A DNA stretch of 64,000 nt from Veillonella nakazawae (GTDB lineage: Bacteria; Bacillota; Negativicutes; Veillonellales; Veillonellaceae), in contig NZ_AP022321.1 of NCBI RefSeq assembly GCF_013393365.1, forward strand, positions 271,001 through 335,000, given 5' to 3'. The notes under the pieces were generated by a model. The model was not told where the DNA came from. It saw only the letters and a list, made by a program, of their open reading frames with translations, and searched no databases. A program made the position numbers and the translations under genes. Below, piece after piece: positions 1 to 9,224 of the stretch (positions within the stretch are counted from its first letter, which is position 1; each line of letters opens with the position of its first letter).

Positions 1-22
1 AAAAGAAATAATATGAATTGCT

Positions 23-58
23 AAAGTCCCTTCTGTATAGTACAGAAGGGACTTTTTT
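23..58 (+). terminator. Rho-independent terminator
   Basis: A perfect 15-bp inverted repeat (23-37 with 41-55, 3-nt loop) is followed by a T run. It ends a transcript that enters from the left edge of the window. The gene it serves is not in view. Confidence 0.85.
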
Positions 59-164
59 AGTTATATTTTTATTTTCCAAGAAATAAAATATTCTATATTA
101 TCAGTTTGATACATAATTGATTGTGAGATTGATATACATTCTCTCTTTACTGACCTGATGAAAA

Positions 165-192
165 TTGCTATTATCTGTATGTTAAATATGAT
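165..192 (+). promoter_or_regulatory. Putative sigma-70 promoter of the SLH porin
   Basis: A TTGCTA -35-like element (165-170) and a TATGAT -10-like element (187-192) are separated by 16 nt. They lie about 75 nt upstream of the porin start, and the -10 overlaps the Fur-box match. The call is by inspection only. Confidence 0.45.
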
Positions 193-208
193 AATGATAA
201 TTATAGTC
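190..208 (+). promoter_or_regulatory. Putative Fur box
   Basis: The 19 bases from 190 to 208 match 16 of 19 positions of the classical Fur-box consensus (three GATAAT-type hexamers). The site overlaps the 3' end of the proposed -10 element, as expected for iron-dependent repression. The downstream pair encodes an outer-membrane porin and a ferric-reductase-like protein, which fits iron control. No binding data are available. Confidence 0.6.
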
Positions 209-266
209 ATATAATTCATTGTTTCTTCATTTTTTATTAATCATTATTTATTGTGTGAGGTTTATT

Positions 267-1538
267 ATGATTAAACGTAAAATGACCAGTGCTTTTGCAG
301 TGGCAGCCATGATGAGTGTGGCTACAGCGTTTGCTGTTAATCCATTTTCCGATGTTCCGTCCGATAGCTGGGCATACCAAGCAGTAGATCAATTGGCTAC
401 AGCTGGTATTATCAATGGTTATCCTGATGGTACTTTTAAAGGCCAAAATAACATTACTCGTTACGAAATGGCTCAAATGATTGCGAAAGGCATGGCTAAT
501 CAAGATCGTGCTAATGCAGAACAACAAGCTATGTTGAACCGCTTGGCTGACGAATTTTCCAATGAATTGAATACACTTGGTGTGCGTGTAGCTAAATTGG
601 AAGACCGTGTAGGCAATGTAAAGGTTACTGGTGATGCTCGTATCAACTACATCGGTAAAGAGGGGATCGATGGTTATGATTACGAAGATAAACTTACAGC
701 CCGTGTACGTTTAGGCTTAGATGCAAAGGTTAATAAAAATACATCTGTAAAAGCTCGTATTACAACAGGCTCTATTGAACTAGGTGATAGTTCTAAAGAT
801 GCTCAAGCTAATTGGGATTTAGCATATGTAGAGCATAAATTCGGTAAAAATGTTGTAGTTGATGCTGGTCGTTATACCCAAAAATTTGGTGGTGGCTTGA
901 TTTATAGCTCTAACTTTGATGGTGTAGGCGCTACAGCGAAGCTAGGTGATAAAGTTACATTAAATGGTGCATATGGTTATATGACAGCAGGCCGTTTTGC
1001 TAAGACTAGTAAAGATGATAATGGTGATGTAGGTCTTATTAATGCCCATGTAGCTGTTAATGATCACTTTAGCTTTGGCGGTATGTTTGCTCATGTAGGT
1101 ACAACAAATGTACGTATGGGTAATGGCAAGAAAAATAACGAATTCGATAATGTATATGGCTTTAATGCTAAATATAATGTTGGTAAATTCGGTATTGATG
1201 GCGAGTGGGTAAAAGCATCTGGCTTGAGTGATTCCGATGTTTGGAACGTAGGCGTTAAATGGGGCGATTATAAAATTAACAAGAAAAACTCTTGGGATAT
1301 CCGCTTAGATTACTTTGATCAAGCTAAAAATGCACCTGTATTTAAAACGCAAAAATATGAATCTAATGACTTATTAAAGAAAACACGGTATGAAGGTTAT
1401 AAAGCATGGCAATTAGGTGCATCTTACGCACCAGAGAAAAATATTGGTATTAATGCATACTATGGCTTCCATGCGAAAACACAAGATGGTAACCGTGTAA
1501 ATGATTTCTACCGTGCAGACCTCAACTTCAAATTCTAG
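267..1538 (+). CDS. SLH-domain outer membrane porin (OmpM-like)
   Basis: This is a major outer-membrane protein of the OmpM type known from Negativicutes, where an SLH domain ties the barrel to polyamine-modified peptidoglycan. The start at 267 (MIKRKM) is preferred over the upstream ATG at 219 because GTGAGG sits 6 nt before it and a clean signal peptide follows (cleavage near AFAVNP). The SLH domain covers about residues 25-80 (FSDVPSDSWAYQAV, then GIINGYPDGTF and ITRYEMAQ). A short coiled-coil-like stretch follows (about 85-115). The rest alternates in beta-barrel style and ends in a C-terminal Phe (DLNFKF), the usual beta-signal. Mature length of about 400 residues is normal for the family. 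A Fur-box match lies upstream, and no strong terminator separates it from the next gene. Confidence 0.9.
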   Translation: MIKRKMTSAFAVAAMMSVATAFAVNPFSDVPSDSWAYQAVDQLATAGIINGYPDGTFKGQNNITRYEMAQMIAKGMANQDRANAEQQAMLNRLADEFSNELNTLGVRVAKLEDRVGNVKVTGDARINYIGKEGIDGYDYEDKLTARVRLGLDAKVNKNTSVKARITTGSIELGDSSKDAQANWDLAYVEHKFGKNVVVDAGRYTQKFGGGLIYSSNFDGVGATAKLGDKVTLNGAYGYMTAGRFAKTSKDDNGDVGLINAHVAVNDHFSFGGMFAHVGTTNVRMGNGKKNNEFDNVYGFNAKYNVGKFGIDGEWVKASGLSDSDVWNVGVKWGDYKINKKNSWDIRLDYFDQAKNAPVFKTQKYESNDLLKKTRYEGYKAWQLGASYAPEKNIGINAYYGFHAKTQDGNRVNDFYRADLNFKF

Positions 1539-1683
1539 TTCTAATTTTAGGATGGATCTGGATTTAATAACTAATTAGTTTTAAGTTCTAAGTAGAATGC
1601 TATGTGGATTGAAATTGTTAGCATGCTACATTAGGCCAACTAGATATATACTGGTAGTTTGTATAAGAAATAGTGAGGTTTAT

Positions 1684-2289
<606 letters not shown>

Positions 2290-2340
2290 ATGATGTATAC
2301 GTACTTTTATTCTTATAAAAGTCGTATAATCATAGAACTA

Positions 2341-2389
2341 AAAAGAGACCATCTCTACCCTTTATATGTGGAAGAGATGGTCTTTTTTT
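2341..2389 (+). terminator. Rho-independent terminator
   Basis: An 11-bp perfect stem (2346-2356 with 2373-2383) is followed by a T7 tract. It ends the porin/ferric-reductase transcription unit. Confidence 0.85.
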
Positions 2390-2578
2390 ATTCTTTACGA
2401 TACAATAGGAGTATACGTATATACTTTACGGATTTGTGTAAGTATATGCTGTTTGTTATTGTGAGGGTTAGGGTAAATTAGTATTATAAACATTTATTAT
2501 GTTTTAGCTTATTTTTAGACATTATTAATATGTATATATTACCTTTCTAGATAATCTCAAATAAGAAAGAAGGGCATT

Positions 2579-3784
2579 ATGGATTCTTCTTGGAAACGAA
2601 TTATATACCTAATTTGTACCATACAGGTTGGTGGCGGTATAACCATTATAGGGGTGGTTTCGTTTATTCCTTTGTTTTTGGCTGAACTAGGACTTCATGA
2701 TCAAGGACAGGCGGCTATGTGGGCAGGGATTGTATCTGGGGTTACGCCTTTAATGGTAGCACTTAGTGCACCTTATTGGTCTCGTAAGGCAAATCAATGG
2801 GGCCCTCGTAAGGTAATGATGCTCATTTTGTTTATTCTGATGATTACTGTTGGAGCTTGTGCTTTTACACAGACGCCAATGCAATTATTGATTCTACGTA
2901 TTTTGCAAGGTGTTGTGGGTGGTTATGTGCCGATAGGATTAGCTATTATTGTCCTTATAACACCTGAGAATAAAGTGCCTTGGGCAATGGGCTTATACCA
3001 AGCGTCTATGGTTATGGGCCTCGTCTTTGGACCGCTCATGGGTGGCCTTGTGGCCGACTTCTTAGGTTATCGTGCACCATTTTTGGTATTTTCTGCATTG
3101 ACTGGGATTTGTATGTTAGGGATTTATTTCTTAATGCCCAATTTACAGTTCAAACATAAGGTGGATGAAAGTGTATCAGAAATTTCGCTGATTAAATATT
3201 TTTTATCTATACCTCGTGTACGTCTCCTTGTAGGAATGCTATTCTTGTGTAATTTTGGTATTACAGGTATAGGTCCTATTTTACCGTTATATATTAAGCA
3301 CTATATGCATATGACTGACGAGTTTGTGGCGACTATTGTTGGTATTATTATCTTCGGTGCTGGTGTATTCAGTGCCTTAGCATCCATTTCAATCGGTAAG
3401 GTAACACAACGATTGACCATGCCTCGTATTATCTTTACTGCTACATGGGCAGTGGGCTCCTTATTTATTTTGCAATACTTAATGCCTAGTATATGGGGAC
3501 TAGGCATATTCCGTGCTATAGCCGGATTCTTTATGGGCTTTATTACGCCCATTGCAAATACGCTGATATCCAAGGCCGTCCCTATTGAGCGACGAGGCAT
3601 CGTCTTTGGCGCCGTATCTAGCGTAGCTATGATGGGTAATGTATTAGGCCCTGTTATAAGTGGTGTTATTGCTCGCGCCTTTGGATATGGTGCTGTGTTC
3701 TGGTCTACGGCGACAATATTCTTTGTGGCGTCCTGGTTTGTATATCGTAATTTAGTTATGTCTCGTGAAAGCAGTTCATCATAG
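2579..3784 (+). CDS. MFS drug/solute efflux transporter
   Basis: A 12-helix major facilitator of 401 residues, the usual length for the DHA1 drug:H+ antiporter group (MdtG-like). The loop after helix 2 carries a variant of the MFS motif A (SRKANQWGPRKVMM), and helix 5 carries the antiporter-type GLVFGPLMGG. AGAAGGG lies just upstream of the ATG. A LysR regulator follows on the same strand after a hexanucleotide repeat. The substrate cannot be read from sequence. A related function is plausible for the LysR-controlled unit but is not shown. Confidence 0.8.
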   Translation: MDSSWKRIIYLICTIQVGGGITIIGVVSFIPLFLAELGLHDQGQAAMWAGIVSGVTPLMVALSAPYWSRKANQWGPRKVMMLILFILMITVGACAFTQTPMQLLILRILQGVVGGYVPIGLAIIVLITPENKVPWAMGLYQASMVMGLVFGPLMGGLVADFLGYRAPFLVFSALTGICMLGIYFLMPNLQFKHKVDESVSEISLIKYFLSIPRVRLLVGMLFLCNFGITGIGPILPLYIKHYMHMTDEFVATIVGIIIFGAGVFSALASISIGKVTQRLTMPRIIFTATWAVGSLFILQYLMPSIWGLGIFRAIAGFFMGFITPIANTLISKAVPIERRGIVFGAVSSVAMMGNVLGPVISGVIARAFGYGAVFWSTATIFFVASWFVYRNLVMSRESSSS

Positions 3785-3810
3785 TGAATCTACTTTCAAT
3801 GAAATATAAT

Positions 3811-3854
3811 AGTTGTAGTTGTAGTTGTAGTTGTAGTTGTAGTTGTAGTTGTAG
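3811..3854. repeat. Hexanucleotide tandem repeat (AGTTGT)7.3
   Basis: Seven perfect AGTTGT units plus AG, with no interruptions, lie between the MFS gene and the LysR gene (115 nt before the LysR ATG). A perfect array of this kind is prone to slipped-strand length change and could alter promoter spacing. Confidence 0.9.
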
Positions 3855-3968
3855 AGAAACATATTATGTGAGTAGCAAATACCAATGAGAGGGGTTGGTG
3901 TATGTTGTGTAGTGGGCTAGTAGATAGAGTAAGGCTACTAATTATAAGAGAGATGAGAGTGTATCGTT

Positions 3969-4853
3969 ATGTTGTTGAAACAATTAGAGTATTTTGTGTG
4001 TGTAGTTGATAATAATAGTTTTACTCAAGCTGCGACAGAGCAGTATGTGTCTCAATCTGCTATTTCACAACAAATTAAAGCCCTTGAAACGAGTTTAGGC
4101 GTGGAGCTGATGGTACGAGAAAAACGAAGCTTTCACCTAACACCAGCGGGGCAATATTTATATCGATCTGGTAAAAAATTACTAGAACGCTTTCACGCTA
4201 TTAAGGTAGAAACAACCCGCATTGGTACAGATGCACGTGTTAGCTTACGAATTGGCTATTTAAATCGCTATAGTGGGATGGCTATGCAGCAAACGGTCAT
4301 TCGCATGGCTAAACGCTATAAAAACCTAGATATCCGCATGTATAGTGGCAGCCATGAGGAACTATATGGCATGTTAGATGATCGTCGTGTGGATGTAATA
4401 TTTAATGATCAGTGGCAGATTTTATCTGATGATTATGAAAGTTTTTTGATTGATAAGGCGATCACCATAATTGAGGTGCCACAAGGTTATACAAAGGAAG
4501 GTAGCGTCGAAATTAAAACTATTGATGACTTACCACTTATCTTAGTTTGTCGCGGTAAGTATACGCTAGCTGAGGAAGAACATTATCGTAAGGCCATTGG
4601 TTATGCCGGTGCCTTTGCATATGCTCGTACATTAGAGGAGGCGCGCTATTTAGTAGCAGGTCAACAAGGACTATTGCTGCTTGATCGTTTTAAATATTTA
4701 ACCGACTCCATGCCAGGTATTGAGCGCAAGGTATTAACTAACCATGGTAAATCGATGGAGCGCAATTACTACTTTGTATCGCAACAAAATCAAAATAATA
4801 CCTATGTAGAAGCTTTTAGAGACATGTTTAGACAAGTTTTGTCAGAGTTTTAA
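3969..4853 (+). CDS. LysR-family transcriptional regulator
   Basis: A typical LTTR of 294 residues. The winged helix-turn-helix occupies about residues 1-60 (QLEYFVCVVDNNSFTQAA, then YVSQSAISQQIKALE). The effector-binding periplasmic-protein-like domain follows from about residue 90. The gene sits downstream of an MFS pump and is convergent with a LysE exporter, so either could be its target. Regulation of a LysE exporter by a LysR protein is common (ArgP/LysG), but those genes are usually divergent. The ribosome site is weak. A perfect bidirectional hairpin follows at 4920. Confidence 0.85.
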   Translation: MLLKQLEYFVCVVDNNSFTQAATEQYVSQSAISQQIKALETSLGVELMVREKRSFHLTPAGQYLYRSGKKLLERFHAIKVETTRIGTDARVSLRIGYLNRYSGMAMQQTVIRMAKRYKNLDIRMYSGSHEELYGMLDDRRVDVIFNDQWQILSDDYESFLIDKAITIIEVPQGYTKEGSVEIKTIDDLPLILVCRGKYTLAEEEHYRKAIGYAGAFAYARTLEEARYLVAGQQGLLLLDRFKYLTDSMPGIERKVLTNHGKSMERNYYFVSQQNQNNTYVEAFRDMFRQVLSEF

Positions 4854-4919
4854 TGTATCAAAGACGGATTATGTAAAATAAATTTAATCGTCATATAACA
4901 AATAAACAATTACAATATA

Positions 4920-4947
4920 AAAGCCGTTAGCATATGCTAACGGCTTT
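4920..4947. terminator. Bidirectional terminator hairpin
   Basis: A perfect 28-base palindrome with AAA and TTT ends lies between the convergent LysR and LysE genes, so it can serve both strands. Confidence 0.75.
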
Positions 4948-4978
4948 ACTGTCTATAGATTGCGGTATTAAAGTTATT

Positions 4979-5596
4979 TTAATTAAAATATTCTAAGAAC
5001 ATTGTGACTCCATCGATGAATAATTTTATACCATAAATGACGAGAACGGCTCCGCAGAAGCGATTGATCCAAGCCATATGGGTAATTTTTATTTTTTTAG
5101 CTAATAAATGCATGGTGGCAGCTAAGGCTCCAAACCACATTGGTGTCATAGCTAGGAAGCCTCCAAAGAAATAATAAATACCTTCTTCAGGTATATTAGC
5201 TTGAAAGGCGCCGAGCATCATAGTTGCATCAAGAACGGCTTGAGGATTCCCCCAGGATACAGCGATAGCGGATAGGATAATTTTACGAATTGGAATATTC
5301 GTATTTACATTGCGTATATCTGGTTCAGTTCTGAATATATTAAAGCCCATGTATACAATCAGTAGGCCCCCAAAAAGGAGTACGATAAGCTTTGTAAGCG
5401 GCCACATTTCAAGAATGGCGCCGATACCAAAGAAGGCTGCCGTACTGAGGCTCATATCAAATAGTGCCAATATGATAAGGGTCAATATGATACGACGTAT
5501 AGGTTGTACCAATGCTGTGTTGATGATGAAGAGGTTTTGCATGCCAACAGGGGCAAATGTTGCGAGACCGACAAGAAGTCCTTGTAAGAAGTACAT
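4979..5596 (-). CDS. LysE/RhtB family amino-acid exporter
   Basis: A 205-residue membrane protein with about six hydrophobic segments. The N-terminal signature (FAPVGMQNLFIINTAL) and the mid-protein SWGNPQAVLDATMMLGAF correspond to the two conserved LysE regions. The family exports lysine, arginine or related amino acids by proton antiport. The start is set at 5596 (MYFLQG), 18 codons inside the longest frame, because a perfect AGGAGGG is placed 5 nt before it. Its substrate is unknown. The gene is convergent with a LysR regulator and downstream of a YeiH family gene on the same strand. Confidence 0.85.
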   Translation of the reverse strand: MYFLQGLLVGLATFAPVGMQNLFIINTALVQPIRRIILTLIILALFDMSLSTAAFFGIGAILEMWPLTKLIVLLFGGLLIVYMGFNIFRTEPDIRNVNTNIPIRKIILSAIAVSWGNPQAVLDATMMLGAFQANIPEEGIYYFFGGFLAMTPMWFGALAATMHLLAKKIKITHMAWINRFCGAVLVIYGIKLFIDGVTMFLEYFN

Positions 5597-5652
5597 GTTA
5601 ACCCTCCTAACTATAGTATGATAAAGTACTAATAAGGTGAATAGTAGCACGA

Positions 5653-5676
5653 AACCCCTCCATTACTGGAGGGGTT
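5653..5676 (-). terminator. Hairpin between yeiH-like and lysE-like genes
   Basis: A 10-bp perfect stem (5653-5662 with 5667-5676). On the minus strand the stem is followed by only a short, interrupted T run, so it may be a weak terminator of the upstream YeiH gene. Confidence 0.5.
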
Positions 5677-5731
5677 ATTACTATTCTAACTATATACAAT
5701 TATATCATATTAAAATAGGTATGTATATTTC

Positions 5732-6772
5732 TTACCATAAACCAATCATATGTTGTGTAGCTAGGCTGACTGCTGTGATGGCAATCCAGCAACAAGCACC
5801 CAATGCAAGGGCAGAACCACCGGATTTTATCAATTTTACGATATTAGTATTAAGTCCGATAGCAACCATTGCCATTGTAATAAAGTATTTGGAAATAGTT
5901 TTGAATACACTCAAGAATTGAATATCTACATTCGCATAGGATAATGCTGTTGTAATAAGAGAACAAATCACAAAGTATAAAACAAATTTAGGGAAGATTT
6001 TAGCGATGCTAACACTGCTACCATCAGCTTGAGCAGCACTTTGTTTTGCTTTATATACTTGGTAACTTGCTAAACCTAAACAAATAGGAATAATAGCGAG
6101 GGTACGTGTTAATTTAACGATTGTCGCATATTCTAGTACTTGTGTACCAGTACCTTTCATACTATCCCATACGGCAGCTGTAGCTGTTACAGAGGATGTA
6201 TCGTTTACGGCTGTACCAGCAAATAGACCAAAGCCCATATTGGAAAGACCAATAGCATCACCAAATGGAGGGAATACAAAAGCTGCTACTACATTGAAGA
6301 AGAATACAACGGAGATTGCTTGGGCAATATCTTGATCCTCTGCCTTGATGACTGGTGCAGCTGCAGCGATAGCAGAACCACCACAAATGGAGGAACCTAC
6401 GCCGATAAGTACAGCTGTATTAGAGTCGATATGAGTGAGTCGATAGATAACATATGACACGATTAAGGATGTAGCGATGGTTGAAATAATGACAGGTAAT
6501 GAAATCCAACCTACATGTAAAATCTGTGTAATATTTAAGCCAAAGCCCAATAAAATAACAGCCCATTGTAAAATCTTTTTAGATGTGAAGCCGATGCCGG
6601 CACCAGTTTTTTCGCGCTTCCAAGATGTGAATATAGAGCCAATAATTATACCTAAGATAATGGCAAAGATTGGGCTACCGATTAGATGAAACTCTAGGCC
6701 TAATAGCCAACAAGGAATAGCGAGGACTGCACAGAGCAGAATGCCTGGCAACGTTTTTTGATTGATACCCAT
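5732..6772 (-). CDS. YeiH/UPF0324 family putative sulfate/sulfite exporter
   Basis: A polytopic membrane protein of 346 residues of the UPF0324 (YeiH) family. Conserved stretches include LGFGLN, GVGSSICGGSAIAAAAPV and FAGTAVNDTSSVTATA. Family members have been linked to export of sulfur oxyanions, but the evidence is thin. The start at 6772 (MGINQK) is chosen over an earlier ATG because AAGGAGA sits 8 nt upstream. A role in sulfite or sulfonate handling would suit a window rich in sulfur genes, but that is inference. Confidence 0.8.
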   Translation of the reverse strand: MGINQKTLPGILLCAVLAIPCWLLGLEFHLIGSPIFAIILGIIIGSIFTSWKREKTGAGIGFTSKKILQWAVILLGFGLNITQILHVGWISLPVIISTIATSLIVSYVIYRLTHIDSNTAVLIGVGSSICGGSAIAAAAPVIKAEDQDIAQAISVVFFFNVVAAFVFPPFGDAIGLSNMGFGLFAGTAVNDTSSVTATAAVWDSMKGTGTQVLEYATIVKLTRTLAIIPICLGLASYQVYKAKQSAAQADGSSVSIAKIFPKFVLYFVICSLITTALSYANVDIQFLSVFKTISKYFITMAMVAIGLNTNIVKLIKSGGSALALGACCWIAITAVSLATQHMIGLW

Positions 6773-7113
6773 AATAAAAATCTCCTTACTGTACATACAG
6801 TTCACGCCATATGTGGTATCATGTGGCGTTTCTTTTCTATAATTTTAATGGTACCACATTGGGGAATTATAATCTACTAGTAATGTAAGAAATATACAGT
6901 ATATTCATTTTTATAAATATATAAGAATAAAAGGTATAATAAATGAATATTAATTATAAAGATAGAATTAATATGAGTTTTATGGCCTTCTTGTGAAGAT
7001 GATAGGTTATAATAAATATTTATAGGTGATGAAAATCTCTTGTTTTTCATTGAATATATTGTATATAATGAATAGAATCTATTTTATAGATAGAAATGTA
7101 AATGAGGTACCTT
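6773..7113. other. AT-rich intergenic region
   Basis: Divergent promoter region between the YeiH family gene and carbonic anhydrase. A -35/-10 pair for the right-hand gene is listed separately. No convincing small gene or riboswitch was seen. Confidence 0.5.
7040..7069 (+). promoter_or_regulatory. Putative promoter of the carbonic anhydrase gene
   Basis: TTGTTT (7040-7045) and a perfect TATAAT (7064-7069) with an 18-nt spacer, 45 nt before the start codon. Confidence 0.45.
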
Positions 7114-7659
7114 ATGATTGATATTAAAAAAATAATTGAAACCAATAAAGAGTATGTGAAAAATCACCCAGAATTACCAAAAGCAGGATTAACAAGCCAT
7201 CCTACTAAAAAACTAGGTATTGTCACATGTATGGATACGCGTTTAGTCTGCATGCTAGAAGATGCATTAGGTTTTAACCGTGGTGAAATCATCGTTATAA
7301 AAACAGCCGGTAATAGTGTAACGCAACCTATCGATAATATCGTACAAAGCTTGCTAGTAGCTACGTATGGTATGGAAATTGAAGATGTATTAGTCATCGG
7401 CCATGAAAACTGCGGCATGATTGATTTCTCTGCTACAACGTTTATGGAATCCATGAAAGAAAAAGGTATCAGTGAAGATGCGATTCGCATGATCGAACCA
7501 GGACTTATTGACTGGATGGATCGTTTCCACATCTCCGAAGACAATGTAATCTATACAGTTAACTTCTTGCGTCACCACCCATTATTCCCAAAAGGAATGG
7601 GATTCTATGGAGGGATGATGGATCCTGATACAGGCGAATTCCGCTACCTCGAAATATAA
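7114..7659 (+). CDS. Beta-class carbonic anhydrase
   Basis: Interconverts CO2 and bicarbonate in the cytoplasm, probably feeding carboxylation steps. The zinc site is clear: CMDTRL supplies the Cys and the Asp-Arg dyad, and GHENCGM supplies the His-x-x-Cys pair. The length of 181 residues fits the small beta-CA subclass. The start at 7114 (MIDIKK) is preferred over 7102 because GAGGT lies 6-7 nt upstream of it, while the earlier ATG overlaps that site. The gene is followed by the hairpin-repeat cluster. Confidence 0.88.
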   Translation: MIDIKKIIETNKEYVKNHPELPKAGLTSHPTKKLGIVTCMDTRLVCMLEDALGFNRGEIIVIKTAGNSVTQPIDNIVQSLLVATYGMEIEDVLVIGHENCGMIDFSATTFMESMKEKGISEDAIRMIEPGLIDWMDRFHISEDNVIYTVNFLRHHPLFPKGMGFYGGMMDPDTGEFRYLEI

Positions 7660-7664
7660 CCTTT

Positions 7665-7807
7665 GATTTGATGGGTCCCAAGTTGATTTGTACATTTAAG
7701 TGAAAAAGGACGATAACTAACCTCTACGCTCCAAAGCGAGCTAAGTCGCTAATCGGTTAGTTATCGTCCTTTTTCTAACTGTACCTATGAATTAGTCCCA
7801 TCAAATC
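7665..7807. repeat. Hairpin repeat element, copy 1
   Basis: Perfect 20-bp arms (7703-7722 with 7755-7774) flank a 32-nt loop holding the shared core CAAAGCGAGCTAAGTCGCTA, itself a small hairpin. An outer 11-bp inverted repeat (7665-7675 with 7797-7807) bounds the unit. The A5 and T5 ends make it a possible bidirectional terminator. Confidence 0.8.
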
Positions 7808-7896
7808 TGAATGTCTATTACCGAAATAGCGTAATTTCGCTGTATCAATAGGGAAAGGGAACCTAATGGGCCCCTTTACATAACTACATTTAGGTA

Positions 7897-7968
7897 AAAA
7901 AGAGTGATGACTAACCTCTACGCTTCAAAGCGAGCTAAGTCGCTAATCGGTTAGTCATCACTCTTTTT
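7897..7968. repeat. Hairpin repeat element, copy 2
   Basis: Perfect 20-bp arms (7897-7916 with 7949-7968). The loop is almost identical to copy 1 with one base changed, while the arms differ from copy 1 at several positions with matching changes on both sides. Confidence 0.8.
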
Positions 7969-7980
7969 CTCTTTTCTTCA

Positions 7981-8208
7981 TATATAGCCAACCTATTATT
8001 CTCGCATTTATGGTTGTAGATAGGACTATATGGGACTGTTACATAAGTACAGCCATAAAAATCACAGAACCTAGTAAAGAGCGACTTAGCTCGCTTTGGA
8101 GCGATGAGCTAGGTTCTGTGATTTTTAACAAGGCTCGCACTAATGTATGGGGGCCCCATATAGTCCTATTACGGTAAACCTTAAGCGTAATAATAGGTTG
8201 ACTATATA
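7981..8208. repeat. Hairpin repeat element, copy 3, with long outer inverted repeat
   Basis: The inner hairpin has perfect 18-bp arms (8057-8074 with 8109-8126), and its loop holds the shared core in inverted orientation. It is enclosed by imperfect inverted repeats of about 54 bp (7981-8034 with about 8155-8208). No open frame is contained. Confidence 0.75.
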
Positions 8209-8236
8209 TTCCATTTGGCTGTATATTGTAATTAGA

Positions 8237-8267
8237 TTGTAAACTTACTCACATAAATTAGTTAACC
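8237..8267 (+). promoter_or_regulatory. Putative BirA operator upstream of bioD
   Basis: TTGTAAAC (8237-8244) and GTTAACC (8261-8267) are separated by 16 nt, resembling the two half-sites bound by biotin repressor BirA. The right half is imperfect, so confidence is moderate. The position, 36 nt before bioD, fits. Confidence 0.4.
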
Positions 8268-8302
8268 TATGCGGCGTTAAGTATCGCTGAGAGGAGACGT
8301 GT

Positions 8303-9055
8303 ATGAAGCAGTTAGGTATTTCTATAATTGGAACCGATACAGATGTAGGCAAGACGTTTGTGACAGGGTTGTTAGGGGCTATGGCTGTCGATGATGGCTT
8401 TGCGGTTGGTATGGTTAAACCGGTGTCCTCCAGCGCAGTACCTTTTCCTGAATGTGTAACGATGGATGAGGATAATTATAATGTGGATCTTGAAAGCAAG
8501 GATGCTACATATTTGATGCGTTCCGCTGGCATTCCTGAGTCGCGCCGTCACGAGGTTAATCCATATGCTATTGCTGGAGATTTTTCTCCTCGTCTTGCAG
8601 CAGAATTGGCTGGTATAGAAATCGATTATGCTGGTGTAGTAGCTCATACATTAGATGTTGTTAATCGCTATGATTTAACCTTTGTAGAAGGTGCTGGTGG
8701 TATTACAACACCTCTTTACGGCGATAAAACATTCACGGATTTAATAAAAGATATTAAATTACCAGCCATCGTTGTAGCTGATGGACGGTTGGGCTCCATT
8801 AACCGCGCTATTTTAACTTGTGAATACGCGAAGATGCATGGTATTGAGGTGAAAGCCATCATTGTCAATGATACGACTGCAGTAGATCCGTTCTTATTGA
8901 AAACAAATGTGGAAGATATGGAACGATATACAGGTATTCCTGTGGTGGCTGTTGTACCGCCATACCAAGGTCCAGATATCCAAAAGGTTCAGCTTGGTTG
9001 GGGGAGATCCTTTGTTGATTCTAAGAAGGTATGGCATACAGTATTAGGTCTATAA
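8303..9055 (+). CDS. bioD: Dethiobiotin synthetase
   Basis: ATP-dependent closure of 7,8-diaminopelargonate with CO2 to dethiobiotin, the penultimate step of biotin synthesis. The P-loop GTDTDVGKTF is at residues 10-19. VEGAGGITTPLY is the conserved second motif, and VADGRLGSINRAILT follows. The length of 250 residues is slightly above E. coli BioD. AGAGGAG lies 9 nt upstream of the ATG. bioA follows 169 nt later on the same strand; bioB and bioF are not in this window. Confidence 0.93.
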   Translation: MKQLGISIIGTDTDVGKTFVTGLLGAMAVDDGFAVGMVKPVSSSAVPFPECVTMDEDNYNVDLESKDATYLMRSAGIPESRRHEVNPYAIAGDFSPRLAAELAGIEIDYAGVVAHTLDVVNRYDLTFVEGAGGITTPLYGDKTFTDLIKDIKLPAIVVADGRLGSINRAILTCEYAKMHGIEVKAIIVNDTTAVDPFLLKTNVEDMERYTGIPVVAVVPPYQGPDIQKVQLGWGRSFVDSKKVWHTVLGL

Positions 9056-9120
9056 AGTTTAGATATGATAATTCAGCATATATTAGTGCTGGAAATTTAG
9101 CATAAGTTATATATTAATTT

Positions 9121-9146
9121 AGTGTAGTCAGATAGTGTAGTCAGAT
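9121..9146. repeat. 13-bp tandem duplication
   Basis: Two perfect copies of AGTGTAGTCAGAT in the bioD-bioA gap. Confidence 0.85.
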
Positions 9147-9224
9147 ATATAGTTATTTAACTTACATTGTTTATGGTAATAGAGAGTTAGAGTTTGTAAT
9201 ACTTGTTAAGTATGAGGTGACGAA

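Noticed and set aside
2290..2481. A 63-codon frame after the ferric-reductase-like gene
   Set aside because: It begins immediately at the upstream stop without a ribosome site and runs through a strong terminator.
7665..8208. Insertion sequence with transposase
   Set aside because: Inverted repeats are present but no frame of useful length lies between them; a non-autonomous repeat fits better.
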